This document shows positions 16,095 through 25,220 of a stretch of 40,087 bases of DNA, piece after piece. Within the stretch, counting starts at the first letter, position 1, and every line of letters starts with the position of its first letter. The translations under genes were made by a program, and so were the position numbers. The stretch spans positions 1-40,087 of the forward strand of contig JAKBAG010000002.1 in the NCBI GenBank assembly GCA_021809235.1, read 5' to 3'. The stretch comes from Acidobacteriota bacterium (GTDB taxonomy: Bacteria; Acidobacteriota; Terriglobia; Terriglobales; Acidobacteriaceae). A model generated the notes under the pieces. That model searched no databases, was not told where the DNA came from, and saw only the letters and a program-made list of their open reading frames with translations.

Positions 16095-16971
16095 CAGGGT
16101 TGTTCGCGTTATCGGACTTGTTGTCTTACTCAGTATGCTCACGGGAGTTCCTGGCAGGGCGGCTGTACCCGCTGACTGGACCGCAGCGCAGAAGCCTTTT
16201 GCGATTGGCGACAATCTCTACTACGTCGGCAGTCGCGACTTGGCAGCCTATCTGGTGGTCACTCCTAAGGGCAACATCCTCATCAATGCCAATCTCGCAA
16301 GCTCGCCAGGGCAGATCCGGGCAAGTGTGCGCGAGCTCGGCTTTCACTGGAAGGATACCCGCATTCTACTGCTCAGTCAGCCGCATTATGACCACGCAGC
16401 AGGTGCAGCCAGGGTGGTGCGTGAGACCGGAGCCAGGCTTATGGTCATGGATGGCGATGCACAGGCGGTGGAATCCGGCGACGCGCATGACTTCGGTGGT
16501 CCGGGACTGTTACCGTATGCGCCGGTCCATGTTGATTCCATCCTGCACGATGGGGAATCCGTGCATCTCGGCGGGGTAACGCTCGTGGCCCACAAAACAG
16601 CGGGACATTCGCGGGGATGCACCACCTGGACCATGATCACTCGAATCGCAGGCCGCCCCGAGCCGGTGGTCATCGTTGGAGGCTATGCGCCGCTTGACTC
16701 CTACCGTCTGGTGGCCACGCCTGGGTATCCTGCCTCCTATCCGGGCATTGCCGCGGACTTTGCCTCCACCTTCCGGACACTGCACGAGTTGCCGTGCCAG
16801 GTATTTCTGGGTGCACATGGCAGCTACTTCGGTATGCAGGCCAAGCTGGAACGCCTGCCGATCGAGGGGCAGCGAGTCTGGATTGACCCCGAGGGATACC
16901 AGGCGTTGATCCGCGAGGCGCAAAGAAACGTCGAGCAGCGAATCCGGGAGCAGGAACAAGCGCGGAAGTAG
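16066..16971 (+). CDS. Subclass B3 metallo-beta-lactamase, Gln-type zinc site
   Basis: This 301-residue exported metallo-hydrolase has a signal peptide at about residues 1-32 (cleavage near GRA/AVP). The fold and order of motifs match subclass B3 beta-lactamases. The HxHxDH motif reads Q105-P-H107-Y-D109-H110, so the first zinc-1 ligand His is Gln, as in the GOB enzymes. H181 (AGHSRGCTTWT) and H251 (LGAHGS) fill the remaining ligand positions. Where the L1 enzyme has the active-site serines 221 and 223, this protein has GGYA (205-208). The start overlaps the DUF151 gene by 29 bases and has a GGAGG site within it. Beta-lactam hydrolysis is likely but untested; another hydrolytic role is possible. 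Confidence 0.88.
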   Translation: MKIWANTRCNRVVRVIGLVVLLSMLTGVPGRAAVPADWTAAQKPFAIGDNLYYVGSRDLAAYLVVTPKGNILINANLASSPGQIRASVRELGFHWKDTRILLLSQPHYDHAAGAARVVRETGARLMVMDGDAQAVESGDAHDFGGPGLLPYAPVHVDSILHDGESVHLGGVTLVAHKTAGHSRGCTTWTMITRIAGRPEPVVIVGGYAPLDSYRLVATPGYPASYPGIAADFASTFRTLHELPCQVFLGAHGSYFGMQAKLERLPIEGQRVWIDPEGYQALIREAQRNVEQRIREQEQARK

Positions 16972-17211
16972 CAAGTCTATTGCGCCGGTAGCAATTCTGG
17001 CCCCGGCAAGTTGCTATTGGACAGCAGGATAGGCGCACAAATTCAAGCGCAGGATTCAGATGGAAAGCAGATGGACTCGGGCATGCAGCAGGAGAGATTT
17101 TCTTCCGGCTGTTTATTACAGAATATCTGTTATCAGACATGATGGATCGACTTGTTACCGGATGGCTGCATCAAGCCGAGTCGCGCGGCACGCTCACGCG
17201 AGCACACAACC

Positions 17212-18285
17212 TCAGGGTTCAATCCAGATTGATCCCACGCCTTTTGCGTCCTCTGAGTTGTCTGGTGCCAGGTTCAGGTCGGTGCGGCGTTCCAGCACCA
17301 CCCGTCCATGGGGCGCATCAAAGACCACGCGACGGAACAGCGCCAGGATATTTGTTCCCACCACGCCATCGGTCCGGCGGCGATCCGAGAATGACGGGGT
17401 CGAGTGCATCAGGAAAACGGGCAGTTGCTGCATCTCGGTGTGGCCGATCAGGCAGAACGGCACCACCACCGACTGCAGGTCGAAAAGTCCCCCAATGCCG
17501 TAAGCCTCGGCCGGAATCAGGGGCAACGCGCCGTGCCGGTCCGAATCGGTGATATGCGTCCGCTGGATGAAGCTCTCATACAACATCACCGTGGCATCAC
17601 TGCCTGTATCGAGATCCAGTAAGGCGCTGCGCTGCCCATTGCGGCTGGTTGCCAGTTCCACTGGAATTGCCACGGAATCGCCCTGCATGGAGACGTCGAG
17701 AACTTCCCCATTGCCGTGATAGGTGAATCCATGGCGAGGATAGAAGGTCATCATCCGGTCAGCAAAGTCAATCTCCACAATGAATTGGTGCAAAACGGGC
17801 AGTCCGAGGATGCCATCCAGATGATGCACATTCAGAAGTTCCAGGTTGTGCAGGTCAATGATCGTCATCGAACTGGCCACCGGCAGCACGCCAATCCGTG
17901 CGTCCAGGTTTTGTGCGGCGGCAATGCGCACTTTGCCGCTACCGTAGCCCATGCCGCGTTGCTTTTCCACCATCACCGGATGAATCCCAAGCTGCTGGGA
18001 GGTATTCAGGTCCAGAATATTGACGCTTGAGCCGGTATCGAAGAGAAAGACCAGTCCAGGACGGCCATTCACCGTCAGGGTCAGGAAGATATGGTCCTTC
18101 GAGTACTCAAACGGCACGGTAAAGCTGTGCTCGAAGCGCGGCTCTCCGGAATAGGTGGCCGAGGACCACGCAGAGGATGTGGCGGCTGCATGGGCTGCGG
18201 GCGCAAGGAAGTATCTGCCCGCCAGAAGGAGCAGGGGCAGAATGGGAACCAGGAGATTTCGAAAAGGCTGGGTGCGAGTGACCAT
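17212..18285 (-). CDS. Secreted retropepsin-like aspartyl protease with two active-site motifs
   Basis: This 357-residue protein begins with a signal peptide (hydrophobic 11-30, likely cleavage after AHA near 31-33). It contains two aspartyl-protease half domains. The first has DTGSS (D83) and the matching hydrophobic-glycine element DGILG (157-161); the second has DTGSD (D226) and DGVVG (306-310). Retropepsin-like units usually work as dimers, so a tandem pair can form one active site within a single chain, as in pepsins. Substrates are unknown; the location is periplasmic or extracellular. It lies 132 bases downstream of the MATE gene on the same strand. Confidence 0.85.
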   Translation of the reverse strand: MVTRTQPFRNLLVPILPLLLLAGRYFLAPAAHAAATSSAWSSATYSGEPRFEHSFTVPFEYSKDHIFLTLTVNGRPGLVFLFDTGSSVNILDLNTSQQLGIHPVMVEKQRGMGYGSGKVRIAAAQNLDARIGVLPVASSMTIIDLHNLELLNVHHLDGILGLPVLHQFIVEIDFADRMMTFYPRHGFTYHGNGEVLDVSMQGDSVAIPVELATSRNGQRSALLDLDTGSDATVMLYESFIQRTHITDSDRHGALPLIPAEAYGIGGLFDLQSVVVPFCLIGHTEMQQLPVFLMHSTPSFSDRRRTDGVVGTNILALFRRVVFDAPHGRVVLERRTDLNLAPDNSEDAKGVGSIWIEP

Positions 18286-18417
18286 GGGACACCTCGACTT
18301 GGAACTCCGTCAGGAAGAGCGCAGGCTGGAGTGCGCGACGGAATTGTGACCCAGTAAACACCCAAACGACAGCAGATGCAAGCAGAAAATCACTTTTTTG
18401 CTGACCGGCTGGAACTC

Positions 18418-19806
18418 TCAGGCTAGCCTTCGCGCTTCCCTGCTCCAACGCAGCAGCAGCGTCAGCGAAATTACCACCAGTGCCAGCGTCAATCCGGTCC
18501 AGATGCCATGGATGCCCCAGTGAAAGACAAAGCAGAGCACTAGTCCAAGGGGCAGACCCAGAAGCCAGTAGCCTACAAAGTTGGCAACCATCGGTACTCG
18601 CGTCTCCCCCAGTCCGCGCAGTGAGCCGGTGCAGATTGTCTGGATTCCGTCAAAGACCTGAAAGGCTGCGGCTATCCACAGAAGTGAGGGGCCCAGCGCG
18701 AGTACCTGCGGGTCGTGTGTATACAGTTCAATGAGAGGTCGCGGCAGCAGCAGGAAAAACACTCCGGCCAGGACCATAAATGCCACGCCCAACCCCAGGG
18801 AGATCCAGCCCGCACGACGAGCCGAGGCAAACCGCCGCGCGCCGATGGCATGGCCTACGCTCACGGCTGCCGCCGAAGATATCCCCAGCGGCACCATATA
18901 GGTAATGCTGGCGTAGTTCAGCGCAATCTGATGCGTTGCCAGTGCAATCGGGTTTACCCATCCAGCGGCGAGCGTGGCCGTATTCCACGCGCCCACTTCG
19001 AGCGTAATCTGGCCGGCTGCCGGCAATCCAAGCTGGATGAGCGACCGAATGCGCTCCCACTGTGGAGCAGCCCAGTGATGAAAGAGCGGATGTCCGCGCT
19101 GTCGCTCATACCGCCAGGCAAAGAACAGAAGGGAGAGCGCCATAGACAGCCGCGCCAGCACTGTGGACAGCGCCGAACCGCGAACGCCCATTGCCGGGAA
19201 GCCCCAATGTCCGTAGATCAGCAGCCAGTTCCCTGCCCAGTTCAGCAGGTTTGCAAGCACATAGGTCACGGTGATTACCTTCACCTGACCCACGCCCTGC
19301 AGATATCGCCGGGCGGCGGCATAGAGCAGCAATGGCGGAAGGCTCAGGATCAGCACCCGCAGATAGGCCGCAGCGGGCTGTGCTACCTCTGGCGCAATGC
19401 CAAACCGGGCATACCCGAAGCTGGCCAGAACCAGCAACAGCATCAGCGCAGGAGCTACTGCCAAAGCCAGATAGATGCCCTGTGCCAGCCAGCGATGGCA
19501 ATCATCGTGGTCTCCGCGCCCAAAGGCCTGGGCTACGGCCGTATCCAAACCCAGCAGCAAACCAATGCCAAACAGCGATGGCGTGTAGAAGACCGCATTG
19601 CCCAGAGCTACGGCACCGATGGCATCCGGCCCCAGCCGACCGACCATGATGGTATCCACTACGCCCTGGGCCATCCACCCCAGTTCGCTGAGCACCACCG
19701 GAACGGCCAGGCGCACCAGGGCAGAGGCTTCCTGCTTCCATTCTGCTGACAGACTCCGGGACATTCCCTTTACTCTACCCGAATCCAGGCGCAGTTGCTG
19801 CGGCAT
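18418..19806 (-). CDS. MATE family multidrug efflux transporter
   Basis: This 462-residue integral membrane protein has about twelve hydrophobic helices in two repeats. It fits the NorM-like MATE exporters, which expel cationic drugs by Na+ or H+ antiport. Characteristic segments are LAVPVVLSELGWMAQGVVDTIMVGRLG near the N-terminus and the matching ISSAAAVSVGHAIGARR in the second half. ATG 19806 has a GGAAG ribosome site 8 bases upstream; ATG 19764 (MSRSLSAEW) is a possible later start. Substrates cannot be read from the sequence. It follows the TonB receptor gene but is separated from it by a terminator. Confidence 0.92.
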   Translation of the reverse strand: MPQQLRLDSGRVKGMSRSLSAEWKQEASALVRLAVPVVLSELGWMAQGVVDTIMVGRLGPDAIGAVALGNAVFYTPSLFGIGLLLGLDTAVAQAFGRGDHDDCHRWLAQGIYLALAVAPALMLLLVLASFGYARFGIAPEVAQPAAAYLRVLILSLPPLLLYAAARRYLQGVGQVKVITVTYVLANLLNWAGNWLLIYGHWGFPAMGVRGSALSTVLARLSMALSLLFFAWRYERQRGHPLFHHWAAPQWERIRSLIQLGLPAAGQITLEVGAWNTATLAAGWVNPIALATHQIALNYASITYMVPLGISSAAAVSVGHAIGARRFASARRAGWISLGLGVAFMVLAGVFFLLLPRPLIELYTHDPQVLALGPSLLWIAAAFQVFDGIQTICTGSLRGLGETRVPMVANFVGYWLLGLPLGLVLCFVFHWGIHGIWTGLTLALVVISLTLLLRWSREARRLA

Positions 19807-19838
19807 CGCGATGGCTTCCGCGTGAGCATCCCCAAACG

Positions 19839-19877
19839 AAAAGCCTGCCGGTCCGCTGGGGCTGTCGGCAGGCTTTT
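19839..19877 (-). terminator. Rho-independent terminator after the TonB-dependent receptor
   Basis: A perfect 12-base stem, AAAAGCCTGCCG (19839-19850) and CGGCAGGCTTTT (19866-19877), has a 15-base loop. The A/T ends of the stem supply a T-run in either direction. It lies 14 bases after the receptor stop codon and before the MATE gene. Confidence 0.85.
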
Positions 19878-19890
19878 GCTCTGATTATGG

Positions 19891-22800
19891 TTAGAATTCC
19901 AGACGCAGCGCAAACTGGATCTGGCGTTCGCGATAGATCGTATTGCCGGCTGAGTTCGGCACGGAAAAGTTTCCCACCGAATTCAGCACATTGCCAGTCA
20001 CGTTATAGGCCGTTGTGTTCACACTGGTAAAGTTCTCGCGGTTAAACAGGTTGAAGGCCTCCGTCAGCGCCTCCAGCCTATACTTCTGGGCAAACAGCAG
20101 ACTACGCGACAGTCGCAGGTCCACATCCTCAATGCGCGGCTGCTCCAGCGTATTGCGTCCGGCCAGAATCAGATAATTCGCTCCGCCCGAGCCATTCAGC
20201 GAGCCATGCGCTCCGGGAACTGTCTTTACCTTGGTATCTGTCCCGTTCACTCCATAGGAGTACGGCAGGCCGGACTGTTCGGTATAGATGGGCGAGAGCA
20301 GCCACCCGTTTGCAAACTGGTCCAGAAGCCGGTTCTGCAGGTGGAAGGTCGGTGCCAACACCAGACTCCCCACGAAACGCTGCGGAATGTTGGTCACCGA
20401 TTTGCCGTAGTCGTACGCCACCGTGAACGGGTCAAAGGGATCGTTCGTATCCGCTCCCGAGGTCTGATTCTGCCCGTAGTCCAGCGCCTTCGAGAAGGTG
20501 TAATTCACCTGGAATTGAATGCCGTTGGCCAGACGGTGTTCCGCCTGCACCACCAGTGCGTTGTAGTTGCTGTTGATGTTGCTCACAATATCCGTCATGC
20601 TCTGGAAGGCTGGATTCACCCGGGCAGAGTAGAGCGGCACAGTGAAGGATTTGCCCGAATATTTGCCACCGTTAATCGTGTAGGTCTGCGTTGAAGTGGC
20701 TGGAGCGATATTGGTATCCACGAAGTTCGGCAGCTGCCGTCCGAGGCTCATCAGATAGCTGACCGAGAGCACAGTATTCCATCCCACCTCGCGCTGAATC
20801 GCCAGATCCGCCTGCTGGATCATCGGCGCGCGGAAGTTGTGATCGAAAAAGTGAATGCTCGGTGGCAGTGTATTCGTGATGCTGGTAGCAATCGTCTTCG
20901 GATAGACCAGCGCATTCGGATTCAGTGTGCCGTTGTTCACCGGGTTCAGCGTATACAGAAACTGAGAGGCTGAGGTTCCCGTGGAGGCAATCGCCTGATA
21001 GATCGTTCCGTTCAGGATGCGCCCATAGAAGATGCCATAGCCACCGCGCACAGAGGTCTTCCCTGTCTTGAACGGGTCCCAGTTGAAGCCGAAGCGCGGG
21101 CCTAGGTTATTTCGGTCGCTGGGGAAGGATGCCGTCTGCGGTACCGCTGCATTGGGAATCTGCGGGCTGGGAAGCATTTCATATTCGTAGCGCATGCCCA
21201 GGTTCAGCGTCAGGAATGGCGTCACCTTCCAGTCGTCCTGCACATAGACAGCAATATCATTCGTATTCAGGCTGAAGGATGGAGTCCCGAATCCCTGCTG
21301 ATAATCCTGGTAGCAGGGGAAACTTCCCGGCTTGTTATCGCGTGTCGCATCACAGCCGGCCGTGGTCTGTCCCAGCGAGCGGGTGTATTCCGTGATGAAG
21401 TCGGCGATGTTGGCAAAGTTATACGAGCCTCCACCGGCATTCAGGAAGTTGGCAATGTCATTCACATGCCGATAGTCCATGCCTGCATTGATGACCTGGT
21501 TGCCGCGAACCCAGGTCAGCGTGTCTGAGAATTCGTTCTCCGTCTCCAGCGGATACTGTGGACGCGGCAGATAGGTCGGCTCGCCAAAAATGATGCCTCC
21601 GTCGTTGACCGCTACCGAGGGTGGCAATCCATTCGGACCGGTCAGTGGCTCGCCTGGTGCTGGTTTCTGCGGGGTTTCGTAGTCAAACTCCCGCGTGTGC
21701 TGGTAACGCGCCTGGTTGCTCAACATGGAGTTGATGAAGAAATTCTCCACGGCATTGATCGTGTCAATCTTCACAAAATCATTGCCAAAGCTGGAAATGC
21801 CACGATTCACAACCGGATTCGTCTGCACGCCGCCGGGCGAGTCCCAACGCATGCGGTTGTACTCGATAGTTGCCGTATTGCGATCGTTGATTGTCCAGTC
21901 CAGCTTGGGGAAGTTGATGATCTGGTCGCCCACGCGCGGCACAATGCCGGTCAGGCTGTTCAGGAACTGCACGCCTGCGTTGATCTGCGTCTGCGTCAGC
22001 CCGCGGGAGAGCATGCAGCTTTGTGCGCTCACCCCCTTCACGCAGATATTCTGCGTGGGATCGGTAATGTTGAAGAACGTGGGCTGTGCCGTAGCCACAC
22101 CGGGAAAATTCCGCTGTTGCTGGTCATAGGCATAGAAGAAGAACAACTTGTCCTTGCGCAGCGGACCACCCAGCGTCAGTCCCCACTGGTGGCGTTTGTC
22201 CTTCGGCTTCAGCGGCTCTTCTGCCACGGAGTTGGTCAGCGGGTTATAAACGCCCAGCTTGAAGAATGGATTGGTTGCGCCAAAGTCATTGTCGCGGTAG
22301 TACCAGAAAGCGGAGCCGTGCAGCGTGTTAGTTCCGCTCTTCGTCACCGCATTCACCACGCCACCGGCTGCACCGCCATACTCCGCCGTGTAGTTTGAGG
22401 TGTTCGCCTGGAACTCGCGAATGGCAGCCTGTGTCGTCGAGTAGCCAATGCGCGTATAACCGCGCTCTACAGAAAAGAAGGCCTGATTGTCATCAATGCC
22501 ATCGACGGTATTGTTGTTCATCACGTTGGAAATGCCGCGAAAGCTGATCAGCCCGAACTGGTTTGTCAGAGCGGCGCCCGGCGTCAGCAGCACAAAGCTT
22601 GTCCAGCGGCGGCCATTGATGGGCAGGTTGTCGATCGAAGTCTGGTTAATATTGGCCGAGAAGTCCGCTGAATTCGTATTCAGCACCGGTGCTTCGCCGC
22701 TCACCGTCACCGTCTGCGAGGAGCTTCCCACAGAAAGATGCGGGTCCACTTCGGTCAGCCGTCCCACCTCGACAATCACATGCTCGGTGCGTGAGCTGTC

Positions 22801-23070
22801 AAAGCCGTTGGCATCCACCGTCACCGTATAGTTGCCGGGAGCCAGCCGCACCACGCGATAGTATCCACTGGCATCGGTCGTTGCGGTCTGCACAGCATTC
22901 GAGCCGGTATTCAACACCTTGACCGTCGCTCCGGGCACCACCGCATTTTGCGCATCGAAGACATTGCCGCCGATGGCTCCGTCCACCGTCGATTGCGCAT
23001 GCAGCAGCAGCGGGCAGGCCACCAGTACAGCGAAGAACGCGCACATGCGCGCAAGAGTAGAGAGTCGCAT
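19891..23070 (-). CDS. TonB-dependent receptor with carboxypeptidase-regulatory-like domain (Oar-like)
   Basis: This outer-membrane protein has 1,059 residues from ATG 23070 (MRLSTLARM), chosen because GGAGG lies 5 bases upstream; the open frame continues 18 codons further. It has a signal peptide (about 1-26, ending LHAQ), an Ig-like carboxypeptidase-regulatory domain (about 28-110, with GAIGGNVFDAQNAVVPGATV and ASGYYRV), a plug domain (ISFRGISNVMNNNTVDGIDDN) and a long beta-barrel. It ends in LRLEF, the terminal Phe typical of barrels inserted by BamA. Such receptors are numerous in acidobacteria and are thought to import oligosaccharides or similar ligands. No ligand-specific genes or SusD partner are adjacent, so the substrate is unknown. 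Confidence 0.93.
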   Translation of the reverse strand: MRLSTLARMCAFFAVLVACPLLLHAQSTVDGAIGGNVFDAQNAVVPGATVKVLNTGSNAVQTATTDASGYYRVVRLAPGNYTVTVDANGFDSSRTEHVIVEVGRLTEVDPHLSVGSSSQTVTVSGEAPVLNTNSADFSANINQTSIDNLPINGRRWTSFVLLTPGAALTNQFGLISFRGISNVMNNNTVDGIDDNQAFFSVERGYTRIGYSTTQAAIREFQANTSNYTAEYGGAAGGVVNAVTKSGTNTLHGSAFWYYRDNDFGATNPFFKLGVYNPLTNSVAEEPLKPKDKRHQWGLTLGGPLRKDKLFFFYAYDQQQRNFPGVATAQPTFFNITDPTQNICVKGVSAQSCMLSRGLTQTQINAGVQFLNSLTGIVPRVGDQIINFPKLDWTINDRNTATIEYNRMRWDSPGGVQTNPVVNRGISSFGNDFVKIDTINAVENFFINSMLSNQARYQHTREFDYETPQKPAPGEPLTGPNGLPPSVAVNDGGIIFGEPTYLPRPQYPLETENEFSDTLTWVRGNQVINAGMDYRHVNDIANFLNAGGGSYNFANIADFITEYTRSLGQTTAGCDATRDNKPGSFPCYQDYQQGFGTPSFSLNTNDIAVYVQDDWKVTPFLTLNLGMRYEYEMLPSPQIPNAAVPQTASFPSDRNNLGPRFGFNWDPFKTGKTSVRGGYGIFYGRILNGTIYQAIASTGTSASQFLYTLNPVNNGTLNPNALVYPKTIATSITNTLPPSIHFFDHNFRAPMIQQADLAIQREVGWNTVLSVSYLMSLGRQLPNFVDTNIAPATSTQTYTINGGKYSGKSFTVPLYSARVNPAFQSMTDIVSNINSNYNALVVQAEHRLANGIQFQVNYTFSKALDYGQNQTSGADTNDPFDPFTVAYDYGKSVTNIPQRFVGSLVLAPTFHLQNRLLDQFANGWLLSPIYTEQSGLPYSYGVNGTDTKVKTVPGAHGSLNGSGGANYLILAGRNTLEQPRIEDVDLRLSRSLLFAQKYRLEALTEAFNLFNRENFTSVNTTAYNVTGNVLNSVGNFSVPNSAGNTIYRERQIQFALRLEF

Positions 23071-23170
23071 CCATGCCTCCGGAAAAACAACAAGAAATCC
23101 GTGATTCTGTTTCTCTTTTAGCAAAGTGCGTTGAAAGGAATGTGAACAGGCTGAAGCCAGTCCGCAATCA

Positions 23171-23707
23171 TCAAGCTTTCATGGATACATCCCACGGCAT
23201 CGGCTTGCGGATGCACGCGAGCCGCTCCGATTCTGGCAGTGCTGCCAGATCTTCGGCTACCGACCGAAGCGTCACAGGATGCCGCAGTTCCGGCGCAATC
23301 TCCGCCAGCGGCAGCATGACAAAGGCGCGCTCCGTCATGCGCGGATGCGGAAGCACCAGTTGCGGTGTCTCCAAAATTCTGTCGCCCACCAGCAGCAGAT
23401 CCAGATCCAGAGGACGCGGACCATTGCGTACCGTCCGGGTGCGATCTCGTCCGAATTCCGCTTCCAGCCGATGCAGCTTGGCCAGGATTCTCTCCGGCTC
23501 CCAATCGGTGGCAATCTGCAACACCGCATTGTGAAACCAAGGCTGCTCTGTAAATCCAACCGGCGGCGTCAACCACAGCGAGGACAGGGCGTGCAGCACA
23601 CCCACCTGCTGCAGGCGCGTGATGGCTGCAGCCAGCGTTGCTGGCGGCGCTCCTGCCTGCGAATCCATGTTTGCGCCCAATGCAAGGGTAGCCAGTCGTG
23701 GAGTCAT
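23171..23707 (-). CDS. folK: 6-hydroxymethyl-7,8-dihydropterin pyrophosphokinase FolK
   Basis: This 178-residue enzyme of folate synthesis transfers pyrophosphate from ATP to 6-hydroxymethyl-7,8-dihydropterin. Conserved blocks are all visible: LALGANM near the start, PWFHNAVLQI, LEAEFGRDR, the signature NGPRPLDLDLLL (residues 94-105) and LPHPRMTERAFVMLPLAEIAP. Its ATG overlaps the stop of the upstream CBS-protein gene as ATGA, so the two are translationally coupled. Other folate genes are not in the window. Confidence 0.96.
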   Translation of the reverse strand: MTPRLATLALGANMDSQAGAPPATLAAAITRLQQVGVLHALSSLWLTPPVGFTEQPWFHNAVLQIATDWEPERILAKLHRLEAEFGRDRTRTVRNGPRPLDLDLLLVGDRILETPQLVLPHPRMTERAFVMLPLAEIAPELRHPVTLRSVAEDLAALPESERLACIRKPMPWDVSMKA

Positions 23708-25086
23708 TGCTGCGTCCCGTCTCGATTGCTTCGCTTGTCCAAATCCACTTCAGCCTTGGCTCCGTCCAGCAGTTCCACCCGCATGCGCGCAATGCGAAAT
23801 CCATCCATCTCCGTCACCGTAAAGCGGCGTCCGTCATAGACGAACCACTCGTCTGGACGTGGAATCCGCCCCAGTTGCGTCAGCGCAAATCCGGCCAGTG
23901 TTTCTACATCAGCTTCATGCGGTAGCGACCACTGCATCTGCGTCTCCAGATCGCGCAGGTTCAGGCTGCCTTCCAGCAGCAACGCTCCCGATGCTGTCGT
24001 CAGGATGGGCCGTACCGGGTCGTCAAACTCGTCCTCAATTTCGCCTGTCAACTGCTCAATCGCATCCTCGGCCGTCACCAGCCCGGTTGTGGTTCCATAC
24101 TCATCCACAACGATCGCAATTTGTCGCCTGCGCCGCTGCAGTTCCTCAATCAGGCCCGCCACGGACTTGGTCTCCGGCACCATCAGCACGTCGCGCATGA
24201 TCTGCCGCAGGCGCAGGTCTGCGATGGCCGCTGACCGCGTGTTGGCTGTGCTCTGGAAGTGCATCAGACGCGCTACATCCTTTGCATACACCATGCCGAT
24301 GATGTGCTCCGGCGCATCCTCATAGACGGGTACGCGCGAATGCAGATGCTCATTGATGCTCGCACTGGCCAGTTCCAGCCGCGTATCCGCCGGCAGCGAG
24401 ATGATCTTTTGCCGCGGTGTCATGATCTGACGCACCGTCAGCTCATCGATCTCCAGCGCATGATGGATCAGCTTCTCCTGAAAGCCGGAGATCATGTCCA
24501 TACGGCGCGTCGCCGTCGCCGTCAGCTTCAACTCCTCTGGCGAGTGGGCGGCAAGTTCCACTGTCATCGGCACGCCAAAGACGGCCAGCACCGCTCGTGC
24601 CGAATACTGCAGAAAGTGCAGCGCCGGCCGCGTCAGAGCCATAAACAGCAGCATCGGACCGGCTACCGCAATCGCCATCGCCTCCACGCGTCGCAGCGCC
24701 AGGGACTTTGGCGTCAGCTCGCCCAGCAGCACATGCAGATAGGTGATGAGCGCAAAGCCAAAGATTGCCGCAATGGCATGCGCCAGCAGCCGCGCATGGG
24801 GCATGCCGCGCAGCAGGTCTTCCAGCACTCCTGCCGCCAGTGGCTCGCCCACCCAGCCCAGCGCCAGGCTGCACAGCGTCACCCCCAGCTGCACCGCCGG
24901 CAGAAAGCTGTCCAGATCCTGCTGCAGGCGTCGCACCGCAGCTGCGCCCGTCACTCCATCCTCCACCAGCTGATCCACACGCGTCCGCCGCAGCGAAACC
25001 AGCGCAAACTCGGCGGCAACAAAGTATCCGTTGGCCAGAATCAGGCCCATCACGGCAACGGCTTGCAGAAGAAAATGGCCCGGCAT
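23704..25086 (-). CDS. CorC/HlyC-type membrane protein with CBS domains (CNNM/DUF21)
   Basis: This 460-residue protein has a DUF21/CNNM membrane domain (about 1-195) with several hydrophobic helices, beginning with LLQAVAVMGLILANGYFVAAEFALVSLRRTRVDQL in two blocks. A CBS pair follows (about 215-345, with VRQIMTPRQ and VVDEYGTTTGLVTAEDAIEQLTGEIEDE), then a CorC_HlyC transporter-associated domain (about 355-440). Relatives are linked to Mg2+ or Co2+ transport and to membrane-stress tolerance; despite the old name, haemolysis is not implied. Its stop overlaps the folK start. Confidence 0.93.
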   Translation of the reverse strand: MPGHFLLQAVAVMGLILANGYFVAAEFALVSLRRTRVDQLVEDGVTGAAAVRRLQQDLDSFLPAVQLGVTLCSLALGWVGEPLAAGVLEDLLRGMPHARLLAHAIAAIFGFALITYLHVLLGELTPKSLALRRVEAMAIAVAGPMLLFMALTRPALHFLQYSARAVLAVFGVPMTVELAAHSPEELKLTATATRRMDMISGFQEKLIHHALEIDELTVRQIMTPRQKIISLPADTRLELASASINEHLHSRVPVYEDAPEHIIGMVYAKDVARLMHFQSTANTRSAAIADLRLRQIMRDVLMVPETKSVAGLIEELQRRRRQIAIVVDEYGTTTGLVTAEDAIEQLTGEIEDEFDDPVRPILTTASGALLLEGSLNLRDLETQMQWSLPHEADVETLAGFALTQLGRIPRPDEWFVYDGRRFTVTEMDGFRIARMRVELLDGAKAEVDLDKRSNRDGTQQ

Positions 25087-25220
25087 TTGCCCCTGAGTCT
25101 ACCACCTGTCCAAGCCATGGAACGAAATGCTTCTCCCATGCGTATGGCCTGTTGTACGCCTGAGTTGCTCAAGGCAACCCGCAAAACTAGTACTCGCGGT
25201 CGGGCATGTGGAGGATAGGA

